A DNA stretch of 64,000 nt from NCBI RefSeq assembly GCF_027887165.1, contig NC_077228.1, positions 104,431,799 to 104,495,798 on the forward strand. Reading direction: 5' to 3'. The DNA comes from Monodelphis domestica (taxonomy: Eukaryota; Chordata; Mammalia; Didelphimorphia; Didelphidae). Numbering within the stretch: the first letter of the stretch is position 1; every line of letters begins with the position of its first letter. Made by a program: the position numbers and the translations under genes. The notes below the pieces were generated by a model. It was not told the origin of the DNA. It was given only the letters and a program-made list of their open reading frames with translations, and did no database searches. Positions 21,205 through 30,395 of the stretch are shown here, in pieces.

Positions 21205-21370
21205 TATAAAAAACCAACCAACCTTACCTCCCGCCTTGGAATTCATATTGTGTATCGGTTCCAAGGCAGAAAAGCAGTAAGAGCTAGGTAGGTAATTGGC
21301 ATTAAGTGACTTGCCCAGGGTCACACAGCTCGAAGTGTCTGGGGCCGCGTTCGAACCCAAGCCCTCCCTG
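21205..21370 (-). repeat. CORE-SINE in reverse (right arm of an inverted pair)
   Basis: On the plus strand it reads CCTTACCTCCCGCCTTGGAA to GTTCGAACCCAAGCCCTCCC. It ends 14 bp before the distal NF-kB site of the ELF3 promoter. Confidence 0.8.
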
Positions 21371-21383
21371 CTATGAGCCCCTA

Positions 21384-21393
21384 GGAATTTCCC
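21384..21393 (+). promoter_or_regulatory. ELF3: NF-kB site, distal ELF3 promoter
   Basis: GGAATTTCCC is a perfect palindromic kB consensus, about 300 bp upstream of the inferred start site. It sits at the edge of the inverted SINE pair. Confidence 0.55.
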
Positions 21394-21557
21394 GAGTCTG
21401 AGGGTGGTACCCGCAGGGGAGGTCACCCTCCTGTCAGTTTCCCCCCACTGCAGCAGTGTCCAGCCCAGAGGGTGAGGGATGACAGACACTGACAATCATT
21501 AAACCAGCCGAGCCAGATTTCCCAGCACCTCCCGCCCGCCAGCCTGGGACGGATAAT

Positions 21558-21565
21558 ATGCAAAT
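21558..21565 (+). promoter_or_regulatory. ELF3: Octamer (POU) motif, ELF3 promoter
   Basis: ATGCAAAT is an exact octamer, about 130 bp upstream of the inferred start. Epithelial POU factors are plausible binders (inference). Confidence 0.45.
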
Positions 21566-21598
21566 CACCGAGGGCAGGGAGCCTGGGTCCCGGGGCCA

Positions 21599-21608
21599 GG
21601 AAATCCCC
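21599..21608 (-). promoter_or_regulatory. ELF3: NF-kB site, proximal ELF3 promoter
   Basis: The minus strand reads GGGGATTTCC, an exact kB consensus, about 90 bp upstream of the inferred start. The human ELF3/ESE-1 promoter is known to be induced by inflammatory cytokines through NF-kB, so conservation of a proximal kB site is expected. Confidence 0.65.
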
Positions 21609-21613
21609 TTGGT

Positions 21614-21618
21614 CCAAT
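21614..21618 (+). promoter_or_regulatory. ELF3: CCAAT box, ELF3 promoter
   Basis: GTCCAATGAG lies about 78 bp upstream of the inferred start and 45 bp upstream of the TATA box, the normal NF-Y spacing. Confidence 0.65.
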
Positions 21619-21662
21619 GAGGCTGCCCGCCCCAGCAGCTCAGGTTACAGCAGCGAGCCGCC

Positions 21663-21670
21663 TATAAATT
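21663..21670 (+). promoter_or_regulatory. ELF3: TATA box, ELF3 promoter
   Basis: TATAAATT in a GC-rich context (GCCGCCTATAAATTGC) is followed about 30 bp later by the inferred start. Confidence 0.75.
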
Positions 21671-21692
21671 GCTTGAGCTCTGGGAGGAGCCC

Positions 21693-21847
21693 GCCTTAGG
21701 GTTTATTTAGGGCGGAGGGCGAAGGGGCTCCACGAGCCGCTCCTACGCTGGTCAGTTACCTGTTGGCCTTCGCTTGCCACCTGGATTACGCGCTGCTGTT
21801 GGCTGCCCCTCCCCGCGCCTGCCCTCAGTGCCCGGGCCCGCACTCCG
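21693..21847 (+). other. ELF3: ELF3 non-coding exon 1 (5' UTR; start approximate)
   Basis: The start is set about 30 bp after the TATA box. The 3' end is a good donor, CCG|GTAGGT at 21848. The exon is GC-rich and contains no ATG, as expected for a leader exon. The following intron runs 21848-22695. Confidence 0.65.
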
Positions 21848-22695
21848 GTAGGTCCCCAAGTCACCCCCGCCCCAGCTCCCTAGGGATTTACTGTAGGGCG
21901 TAAGCGAGCGGGGTGGCCACGCGTCCCCCTATTTTTGTGCAGGAGGGATTTTCTGCTCTTCTACTGCCTTGTGTCAAGGTCGGGATCCCAAGCCCGTCAG
22001 AGGGGCCTGAACCTGTGCTTTGGGGCTTCTGGTCTGAGGGGTCCTTCGGCACGTTTCCTCGTCCTCAACTGCCCCGACGCTTGGGGTCTGGAGAAGGGAA
22101 TCTTGGCTGAGGAGAAGGCGAGGTCCGCATCCGAGCCATGGCTGCTTTTCCTCCCCCAAACGGTTGGGTCTCAGCAGGCGGTAGATGGAGCCTTAGTTGC
22201 CAGGCCAGCTGCTTGCCCACAAAGCTCTGCCGTTTCTTTTCGACCTTGATTCCCAGCCCTAATCTCGGGACTGTCCTGGGATTCTTGGTGTGAGTCCCCA
22301 GGGTCTGGGAGATGCTGGCGCTCCCCCGGTCCACTGAAGCAGAGACAAGGCTGCCCTCCTGACTATCTCTCTTGTTTCCACTAACTGGATGAATGACCTT
22401 GGCCAAGTGGCTTCATCTATCTGCGACCTTCTTTTGCGCATCTCCACGGAGACTAGTTGGGAGATTTGAATTCCTTCTAGAATAGAAACTCTTTCATTCC
22501 CCCGTGGGGGTGGGGGAGGGTGGGCTTCTTAAAGGGAGAATGAAAATGGACTATTTATGGGGTTTGTGCCCAGGACTGCCCAAACCTCTGAGCTCTGATC
22601 AGGGGAGCAGAAGGTGCCTAATAACCAACCCAATTAGAAGGTTGGGCTCTGCTCTCTGACTCCAGGTTTTCTTCCCTCTGCGACTTTAACCACAG
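21848..22695 (+). other. ELF3: ELF3 intron 1
   Basis: The intron is 848 bp, donor GTAGGT and acceptor AACCACAG. It is GC-rich, repeat-free and starts with further CpGs, so it may contribute to the promoter. No open frame here shows coding features. Confidence 0.75.
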
Positions 22696-22706
22696 GGAGG
22701 AACCTC

Positions 22707-22860
22707 ATGGCTGCATCCTGTGAGATCAGCAACATTTTCAGCAACTATATCAGCGCCATGTACCAGGCAGAAGACCCAACCCCGGCCCCATCAACCACCT
22801 TGGGTGGTGACGACCTGGTGCTGACTCTGAGCAATCCTCCGATGCCCCTAGAGGGCACAG
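22707..22860 (+). CDS. ELF3: ELF3 exon 2, coding part
   Basis: The exon begins at 22696 (acceptor CCACAG) with an 11-base leader, then ATG. It encodes residues 1-51, opening [20 protein letters not shown] and ending LEGT. The donor is ACAG|GTGGGT, and codon 52 is split after its first base. Confidence 0.95.
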
Positions 22861-25800
22861 GTGGGTCCTGGGAGCTCAGAGAACCTGGGGAAGTGGAATG
22901 AAATCATCCAAAGGGCTTGTGGAGGGTCTTAGATGCCATCATCCCCCAAAAGGGGATAATAGAGATTTTAGAAAGAAGGTTAGAGAGAGGGATTCCTGAG
23001 GGTGAGGTGGGACTGGGGCTGAGGTGGCCAGAATGATGAGGTAGAGGTGCTTCCCCTGTCCCATTAACCTAGTGCCCTCTTCCTTTGTTAGACAAAACCA
23101 GCTGGTCAGGGATGCTGCCCCAGTTGTGGTCAAAGGCCCAGGTCCTAGAATGGATCAGCTATCAGGTGGAGAAGAATAAATATGATGCTAGCGCCATTGA
23201 CTTTTCTCGATGCAATATGGACGGGGCCACGTTGTGCAGCTGCCCCCAGGAAGAGCTGGGCCAAGTCTTTGGACCCCTGGGGGATGAGCTCTATGCCCAG
23301 CTGCAAGATCTCTGTGAGTCCCAGGGAGGCTGCTGTCCCCCACATATCCCAGGGTTAAGAGCCACCAATTGAGTTGCCTGTTCCACCCCCCTCCCCACAG
23401 AGAGCACAGCCCCTGAATCTCCAGGGCTCCAATAGTCAACCTGGAGGGCAGGTTGCGATACTGGGGGTTTGATTCTCTCCTTGGTTTCACTAAAAGGGGT
23501 CTCAGGTCCTGGCACGCTGGCATATTTAAGTAGGAGCCAGAGTTGGTATAAACTAAGCCATGTCCTGAGAATAAATTTAGGGAAAGTGAGTAAGGCCTTG
23601 GGTGGAAAAGAGACTAGGTTCCCAATCAACAGCCAGAAGGAACCCTGGGAAAAGGGGACCAGAGGGACCTAAAATGCCCTGCTAATAAACTTACACAACT
23701 GGCCCCTACCTACCTCCCCCTCATCCCTCACATTTTTCCTAATACTTTCCTTCTCTCTAGCTTCTGGTACATCTGATGAGCTAAGCTGGATCATTGAGCT
23801 ACTGGAGAAGGATGGGCTCACCTCTCAAGATATCATGGGGGACTGGATCCCCTTTGGTAAGAGTCCCACCTTATTTCTTAATCCCTCCTTCCTGAGCTGA
23901 TCCCAGCAGCTTTTTACCAGATGCCCTCCAACCAGTCCAGGGTGCAATAACTTCCAAATCTCCATGACTGGGCAAACCATTTAGCCTCCTAGACCTCAGT
24001 TTCCTTTATTAATGGAACCTAGGGGTTGAGGCAAGAAGGGGGAAGGAAATGAGGGTATTGGATAAACCAATCTCTTAGGAGCCTTCTGACTAAATCTAGG
24101 ACCTGGCAAAATCTGAAAGTCCCTGGGACCCAGTCAAGTGTCCTTCCCCTCCCCAGGAAAAACGCCAATACTACAGGTTCTAAGACCCTGGTGGAATATG
24201 CCTGACTACCTTCCCAGAGAACCCCACCCAGTTCCTGCTTTAGCCAGCTGATCCTTACTATCTTCTCTCCTCAGATCATGGCAGCCCCTTCAACCAAGAT
24301 GTGTTGGATGACTCAAGGCTGTCCAGTCCCTATTACCCAGGAAGCTATGGGGCAGGGGCTCCTTCTCCAGGCAGCTCAGATGTGTCCACTTCAGGTGAGA
24401 GTCCCAAGCCCTCAGCCCTTCTATAACCCCCAGTGTCCTTTAAAAGGAGAGAAACCAAGGCCAGACCTACAAGAAGGGCAGATTCAGCCAAGGAAAAACA
24501 GCTCAGCCCGGTTCAGATAAACCCAAGCTGAGGGTGGCCAAGAGGTTGTTTGCTTGCTTAGGGAATTCACCTTGTTTCCTCTCTTCCTGATCTAGGGACT
24601 GGAACCTCTCAAAGCCCCCACTCGGATTCTGGGGGGAGCGACGTGGATTTAGATCCCACAGACAACAAACTCTTTTTTCCCAGTGGTGAGTGAGGACTTA
24701 GAGGGTATGGAGGTAGCCCTCCCTGTGTGGGAGGGCAATTCCTGATCCATATGAGGAGGGTGGCTGCCTGGAGAGGGCATAGAAAAGGCATAACTAGGAA
24801 AGTTATCAAGGCAAAAATGGGCAGTACTTGGCTAGGCTGGCATGGAGTATGGGATTGGTGGAGGATCAGAGATCAGAGAGTGGGGGGAGCAATGGGTGGC
24901 TTGAGTGCCCCAGGGAGGCAGTCTGAGTTAGATGGGGGAGGAGGCTGACTTTGGAGGAACCTGAGGCCAAGTGGAAAAAAAATGACTGGCCAATAGAAGG
25001 GGGGAGCCAGGTGAGATTCCCCTGAAGTCTTGAGTATATGACCAAAACAGTTTTTAATGAGTGAAGGGAATGGCAATAGGCCTAAGGAATCTTGACTTCC
25101 AGGCTGAACTGTTTGAGTTCCTGGCTAGGGAATGTTAGGGTGGGAGAGAAAGTTTTGACAGATGTCATTCTTATACATTCAGATACATTTCCGGAATAGC
25201 TGGAAAATAAATTGGAATCTAGCTCACTCCTCATTTTCCTGTTTCTTCCCTCCTAAGACAACTTCCCTGACTATAAGAAAGGGGATCTGAAATACGGGAA
25301 GAGAAAACGAGGGCGGCCCCGAAAGCTGAGCAAGGAGACCCGAGAGTGTCTGGAGAGCAAGAAGAGCAAACACGGTAAGGCTCTATAGATCTATGCCCAG
25401 CCCTGGGCAGCCCTGGGAGTGGCCCAGAGTTGCTTCTGTTTTGGCTTGCTAAGAAGGGGTAAATGGTGGGGCCCTTTCTCGGCTTGATGATGCCAGTTAG
25501 TAGAGCTACACCCTTTGGCCTGGACAGCTTCCTCATCTGTCAAGTGCAGTTAAGGATAGCCACTCTGTTAAGTAAGTTGGGTTTTATTATATAGTTTAGG
25601 AACCTGAAGAAGGGAAATTTCCCCAAGGTCCCCTCGCTGTTTAGTGGCAGAACCAGGAATCAAGAGCCATAGATTGTAAGAGAGATAGAAGGAACCTCAG
25701 AGCTCCCTCTCTACTACAGACAGCCTTTTCTTTATACACATGAGGAAACTGAGGCACAAAGCAGCACCTGGAAGCCCTGCTACTGGCTGTTAATCAGGGT

Positions 25801-27499
25801 CAGGACTCCAATCCCCTGACTCTTGGCTCAGTGGTCCTATCATGAATGCTCCCCTTTTTACTGTGGTCTCCTGACCCTTAAGGCAGCCAGTGAGAGAGCC
25901 CAGGAAACCCGAAGAGTTTGGCCACATTGCTTTTATCCCACTAGTTAATGAATAAACACTGATTAAGTGCCTTTGTATTGTACAGATGTACAAATAAATG
26001 CAAAGGAAGCACTCCACAGTTAGGGCTGGTGGCTGTATGTTCCCTAGCTTGGTCTCATGATCATTATAAGAGGGAAAAGAGAAAAATGGTAGGTAAGGAA
26101 TTATGTTTTTAGAGGGACAGCTAGGATAAGGTGCCAGGCCTGGAGTTGGGAGGACCTGGGTTCAAATTTGACCTCAGATACTTCCTAGTCGTGTGACCCT
26201 GAGCAAGTCACTTAACCTCAATTAACCTAGCTTTTGCCGCTCTTCTGTCTTCGAACTGCTATTAAGGCAAAAGGGATGGGCTTTCAAAAAGGAAAAGGTG
26301 GAGGGGGGAGGAGTGGAACGGGAAGAAGGGTTCACCGGGCAAGGAGACGGGTCTGAAGTTGCCCAGCCGGGTCAAGGAGTGAACGAGCCACGTGGGGTGG
26401 CCATGGCCCAGGGGCCCTCTGGATCTGGCCGCTGGTGCAGGGGCCCCATTCTACTCTTGTTGCTGGTCTGGACTGGACAGTGAGGGGGCCTCAGTGAGTC
26501 GGAGGGAGAGAAGGAGCCCGGGGCCTTTCCTCGCCTACTCCTTGGCTGACTGGCTTTGTCTTCAGCTCCTAGAGGTACCCACCTATGGGAGTTCATACGC
26601 GACATCCTCATCCACCCAGAACTCAACGAGGGCCTCATGAAGTGGGAGAATCGGCACGAGGGCGTCTTCAAGTTCCTGCGGTCTGAGGCTGTGGCCCAGC
26701 TGTGGGGGCAGAAGAAGAAAAACAACAGCATGACCTACGAGAAGCTGAGCCGGGCCATGAGGTGGGCGCTCGGGAGCGACGGCGAGGGGGCTCCGGAGGG
26801 CCTCACCGTGACGTGGACGAGGGCACGGCTAAAGGCTGCCGGAGCCAAGGCTTCCCCTAGAGCTTCCGGCTGCCCAGTGCCGTCCCTCGTCCAAGCCGCC
26901 AGGCCCGGCGGGGGCTCGAGACTCCTCCCTGGGTGCGGGGGCAGACAAGAGGGCAGGAGATGGTGGCGCTGGGCGAGGTCAGCCTCCCTGGCCTCCTGCG
27001 CAGAGGGAGCTGAAGGGAGGCTGGTGGGAGAAGAGTGGAAAGCTGGAGGGAAGGGAGCAGTGCCTGGAAGGCGAGAGGGAGAGGGGGGATGCTGGGCTGG
27101 CTCCGAGCCGGGTCATGGACAGACTGCTGGATGTGAAACAATCCTGGGTGACCCTTCTGGGCCATCGTTAGCTCCCTTATCTGTACAATGACGGGGTTAG
27201 ATGAGATGACCTCCAAGGACCCTTCCAGCTGCTGAAGGGACATTCCATGTCAGCTGGCTCCATTTTGTGGAGGAGATAAAGGGGCCTGGGGGAGAAGGAC
27301 TTGCCCGAAGTCCCCCCTGGCAGAGGAGGAGCTTCAGGGCGCCTGGGAGCGCGTTCCTCCTTCATTTCATTGTCCCCGCCGCAGGTACTACTACAAACGG
27401 GAGATCTTGGAGCGCGTCGATGGCCGCAGACTCGTCTATAAATTTGGCAAGAACTCCAGCGGGTGGAAGGAGGAGGAGGTCGTCCTGAGCCGGAACTAA
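22707..27499 (+). CDS. ELF3: ELF3 (ESE-1), epithelium-specific ETS transcription factor, complete
   Basis: Eight coding exons (22707-22860, 23092-23313, 23761-23856, 24275-24394, 24596-24685, 25258-25374, 26566-26761, 27385-27499) join to 1110 nt, giving 369 residues (human 371). ELF3 is a nuclear factor that drives epithelial differentiation and cytokine-induced genes through GGAA sites. Domains: PNT/SAM about 56-126 ([20 protein letters not shown]); acidic activation segment about 131-145 ([13 protein letters not shown]); Ser-rich segment about 198-218; AT-hook 245-250 (RGRPRK); ETS domain about 271-353 with Trp274, 293 and 313 and recognition-helix Arg329 and Arg332 ([13 protein letters not shown]). 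All introns are GT/AG and no breaks are seen. The start ATG is at the exon-2 position used in other mammals, though its -3 base is C. The gene follows RNPEP in the same orientation, as in human. Confidence 0.97.
23092..23313 (+). CDS. ELF3: ELF3 exon 3, PNT domain
   Basis: It encodes residues 52-125 ([20 protein letters not shown] and on to [14 protein letters not shown]), the bulk of the pointed/SAM-like domain. Its length is 222 nt, a multiple of three, with phase 1 at both ends. The intron before it is 22861-23091. Confidence 0.96.
23761..23856 (+). CDS. ELF3: ELF3 exon 4, activation segment
   Basis: This 96-nt exon encodes [20 protein letters not shown] then [26 protein letters not shown] is shared with human ELF3 and belongs to the transactivation region. 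Confidence 0.95.
24275..24394 (+). CDS. ELF3: ELF3 exon 5
   Basis: This 120-nt exon encodes [20 protein letters not shown] then [20 protein letters not shown]. [11 protein letters not shown] is conserved with human. Flanking introns are 23857-24274 and 24395-24595, both without recognised repeats. Confidence 0.95.
24596..24685 (+). CDS. ELF3: ELF3 exon 6, serine-rich segment
   Basis: This 90-nt exon encodes [20 protein letters not shown] then [10 protein letters not shown]. It corresponds to the Ser- and Asp-rich (SAR) region of ESE-1. Confidence 0.95.
24686..25257 (+). other. ELF3: ELF3 intron 6
   Basis: The intron is 572 bp (GTGAGT...CCTAAG). It holds no recognised repeat or extra exon. 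Confidence 0.8.
25258..25374 (+). CDS. ELF3: ELF3 exon 7, AT-hook
   Basis: This 117-nt exon encodes [20 protein letters not shown] then [28 protein letters not shown] is a classic AT-hook and also a likely nuclear localisation signal. It is symmetric, phase 1 at both ends. Confidence 0.96.
25650..25815 (-). repeat. MIR-type SINE in ELF3 intron 7
   Basis: It carries ACACATGAGGAAACTGAGGC and GGACTCCAATCCCCTGACTC in reverse orientation. Confidence 0.65.
26111..26290 (+). repeat. CORE-SINE in ELF3 intron 7
   Basis: It runs from AGAGGGACAGCTAGGATAAG to GCTATTAAGGCAAAAGGGAT. It lies in the sense orientation relative to ELF3, about 275 bp before exon 8. Confidence 0.85.
26566..26761 (+). CDS. ELF3: ELF3 exon 8, ETS domain N-terminal two-thirds
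   Basis: It encodes residues 267-332: [66 protein letters not shown]. The donor AG|GTGGGC splits the codon of Arg332, the second invariant recognition arginine. Confidence 0.97.
26762..27384 (+). other. ELF3: ELF3 intron 8
   Basis: The intron is 623 bp and GC-rich. A MIR tail (TATCTGTACAATGACGGGGT, GACCTCCAAGGACCCTTCCA) lies at about 27130-27245 on the plus strand. The long open frame continuing from exon 8 is read-through, not coding. Confidence 0.8.
27385..27499 (+). CDS. ELF3: ELF3 exon 9, end of ETS domain and C-terminus
   Basis: It encodes [20 protein letters not shown] then [17 protein letters not shown] and [24 protein letters not shown] is the diagnostic end of the ELF3 ETS domain. 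Confidence 0.97.
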
Positions 27500-28300
27500 A
27501 GGAGAGCCGTAGGGACTTGGGAGCAATAAGCTTGCCCCCCGGACCGGAGCTTTGTTCAGACGTTCCTGGACCCCAGCCCTCCGGCCCCTCAAGGAGGGGG
27601 GGTGGGTACCCAAGCTGGCGCTGGAAGCCAATGGGTGTGCCCCAGTGGAGTGAAACTGAACTTTGGCCTGCCGCGGGTTTGTTGTCAACAGTTGTCATGG
27701 GATATGGAGACCTGGGGCCCCTCCCTCCTTTCTTTCCTCTTGGAATGACAAGCCCTCCGAAGGGACCCCAGCCCTGGTGCTGCCGCCTGACACCGAGAGG
27801 GCTCCGAGCTGGGGTCCTGGGTGTCAAAGGAGAGCCAAGGACCCTTTTCTCCAAGAGCCCCGGACTGGCATTATGGAGGGCCACACGGGCGGCCTCTTGA
27901 AGACCTAGAGAGAAGACTTGCCAGCACCTTCCCTCCAGGCCTGCCTTTTTCCTACGCTTGGACTGCGCGGGTCGTGGGTCAGAGCACTCCCTAATTTATG
28001 TGATATAAATATGTAATATGTACATAGAAATCTTATTTTTTCAATGATATCCCTCGCCCCGTACACTCCTTGACCTCCGCCTGCGTGTGAGGACCAAGAC
28101 CAAAGACAATTGTTGGGGGGCCGGTCACCCCAGATTTCACGGCCGCCCCTTGGACCTGGATGGGTTTGGTTCTTCCTATGGCCCCATCTGCTGCAGGGGC
28201 TGACTAACCAAGGTGGTGAAACTGGTCCCTAGGATTCCTGGTCACTCTTCTTGTCTCCAGAATGGATCAAAAAGTTGCAATAAAACATCTTCTGAGTTTT
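27500..28300 (+). other. ELF3: ELF3 3' UTR
   Basis: This is about 800 bp of repeat-free sequence, ending shortly after the poly(A) signal. An A/T-rich patch with TTATGTGATATAAATATGTA near 27995-28045 is conserved-looking for this UTR. The end is approximate. Confidence 0.75.
28279..28284 (+). promoter_or_regulatory. ELF3: ELF3 poly(A) signal
   Basis: GCAATAAAACATC lies 780 bp after the stop, followed by a T/G-rich run (TTTTTGCTTTTGTTTTTAAC). Confidence 0.8.
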
Positions 28301-29448
28301 TGCTTTTGTTTTTAACTTTTGGCTTGGTTGTCTGTCCTTTAGGGTCTTGGGTTTTTGTCATTGGATAGGATTGAGGGGATGGGGATGGGGTCAAAGGTCG
28401 TTGGGATGAGGGAGGTCATTAATAAGGGTATCTCCAGAGGGAAGAAGGTGAGATCTTATAGATGCATTGATCGAGGAATTCCTCCTGACTTGATAGGAAA
28501 TGGTGGGAGGGAAGAACCCCCATCTTTTGGCGAGACACACTAGGCACTCAGCCTGTTTTCCTCTCTGAAATGGGAGGATTGTCTTTGGGAGAATTATAGT
28601 CAATGTTTAATTCGGTTAATAAACAAAAAGTGCCTATTATGTACCAGGCACTTAGCTATGCCCAAGGCCCTGTAGATTTTTATAGCCATAACTATTAGCT
28701 CTGGGTCCTGTGACAGGAACATCATGAAGAGTAGTGAATTTGGAATTGGGGGATCTGGGTTCAAATTGCACCTTAACTACCTCCATCACTTTGGAGAGTT
28801 CACCATTGTGAGTCTGTTTATCCTTACCTGTACAATAAGAAGGTTGGGCTCCAAGCTTCTGAGGTCCTTTGTTCCTTTTCAGCTCTAAATCCATGCTCCT
28901 AGGCAGTGGCACAAGCTAGTCCTTCCAGTTCCTTAAAGGTAAGAAAAAATACTACCTGACATTCACAGTACCCCTGAGAGATGGATGCTACAGCTATCAA
29001 TTCATTTTACAGAGATGCAACATGGAAGAGTGCATAGAGCTACTGATCTCAAAGTTGGAAAGTTATGGGTTCAGTTCGTGCATCCATCACACTGAGTTAT
29101 CCTCAGGGCTCTAGACCTGCACTGATGGAAAGTTTCTTCATATGGGAATTCCTTAAAGCAATGAGATCACAGGTTCCAGATTTGAACTCAAGTCTTCTAA
29201 CTCCAAACAGCACTCTGTCCACTCCATGATGCTCAGTAGATTTATTGGTAGTAAGAAGCAGAAAACAAAATTTCAATTGGGTCCATTTGAAAGCCAGCCC
29301 AGTGTCACTGTTCATGATGGGAATGGGGGAGTTTGGGATTATGAAAGTAGTAGAAGATGGCCAGTACCCTTGACCAATTTAAGTTTACTTAGAAAAATTG
29401 CTTATATCCATTGATTGGTTTCAAATGACTTCAGAAAATTTGCCCGAG
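28300..29448. other. Intergenic with old SINE remnants
   Basis: 28610-28680 is the opening of the ancient amniote repeat (CAAAAAGTGCCTATTATGTA). 28715-28905 is a plus-strand MIR-like SINE (GGATCTGGGTTCAAATTGCA, CCTTTTCAGCTCTAAATCCA). 29020-29225 holds further MIR-type remnants. There is no gene. Confidence 0.5.
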
Positions 29449-29632
29449 AGGACATCTGGGTGGCTCAGTGGATTGAGAGTCAGGTCCTAGATTCAAATGT
29501 GGCCTCTGACACTTCCCAGCTGTGTGATCCTGGGCAAGTCACTTGACCCCCATTGCCTAGCCCTTACCACTCTTCTGCTTTGGAGCCAATACATAGTATT
29601 GACTCCAAGTCGGAAGGTAAGGGTTTAAAAAA
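29449..29632 (+). repeat. CORE-SINE with target-site duplication
   Basis: This is a full-length, well-preserved copy. AATTTGCCCGAG before it and AATTTGCCCAGA after its A-tail form the duplication. Confidence 0.9.
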
Positions 29633-30198
29633 AAAGAATTTGCCCAGAAACTCATGAGATCCAGTCAGGAGATTGTAGTCCTCATCCTCAGTTCTTAATC
29701 ATTTGAACTATGAGATGGGCCTCAGTTTCCTTTTCTGGATGAACAAAATCAAGTCCAGAAAAGTTGCAATTTTGCCAGAGTAAGACCCAGCATTCAAACC
29801 CAGGAAGTTCTCTTAAGACTTCCAACCTGATACCTAAACCATTATGATATAACACAAGAAAGGGGGTTGGCTAGGATGAACCCTAAATTACAAATCTGGA
29901 AATGGCAGAATATGGCATGTAAGAAATATAAGTTTGATTACTCTGTTTCCACACCTTAGTTATTAGGGGAACAGTTGAAATATGATTTTATTTTCCCATG
30001 AATTGCCATCATGTAATCACAGATATTATCTCATGGGGAAAAAAAAATCCTTGGAAATGAGTGAAGAAAGTTGGCTGTGTAACAAAAATGCATCAACCCA
30101 ATAGTTGATTTCTGCTATTTTTATTGAAAGGTTCTTCCTCCAATGTCCTTTCCCTGGATTTCAGGAGTTTCTCCCATACTTGGGGATCTTAGTGACTA
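29633..30198. other. Intergenic, nothing recognised
   Basis: 29640-29860 has a worn reverse MIR texture. The rest is AT-rich and unassigned. Confidence 0.35.
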
Positions 30199-30395
30199 GG
30201 GCCAGCTAGGTGGCTCAGTGGACTGAGGGCCAGGCTTGGAGACAGGAGATCCTGTGTTCAAATAGGGCCTCAGATAAGTTCTAGCTGTGTGACCCTGAGC
30301 AAGTCACTTAACCCCCGTTGCCTAACCCTTAATTCTCCTGTCTTGGAACTAATGCATAGTATTAATTATAAGAAAGAAGATAAAGATTTTTTTTA
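30199..30395 (+). repeat. CORE-SINE, full length
   Basis: It runs from GGGCCAGCTAGGTGGCTCAG to AAGAAAGAAGATAAAGATTT. The tRNA-like head is among the best preserved in the window. Confidence 0.9.

Larger units (their letters stand above)
25375..26565 (+). other. ELF3: ELF3 intron 7
   Basis: The intron is 1191 bp. It contains a reverse MIR (about 25650-25815), an L2-type tail near 25940-26000 and a CORE-SINE (26111-26290); the 3' quarter is CpG-rich. Confidence 0.8.

Noticed and set aside
26556-27191. 211-codon frame continuing past the ETS exon
   Set aside because: Read-through of ELF3 intron 8; the GT donor at 26762 and the next exon at 27385 restore the known ETS domain end.
30199-30275. 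tRNA-like sequences
   Set aside because: These are the tRNA-derived heads of CORE-SINEs (A/B-box remnants), not tRNA genes.
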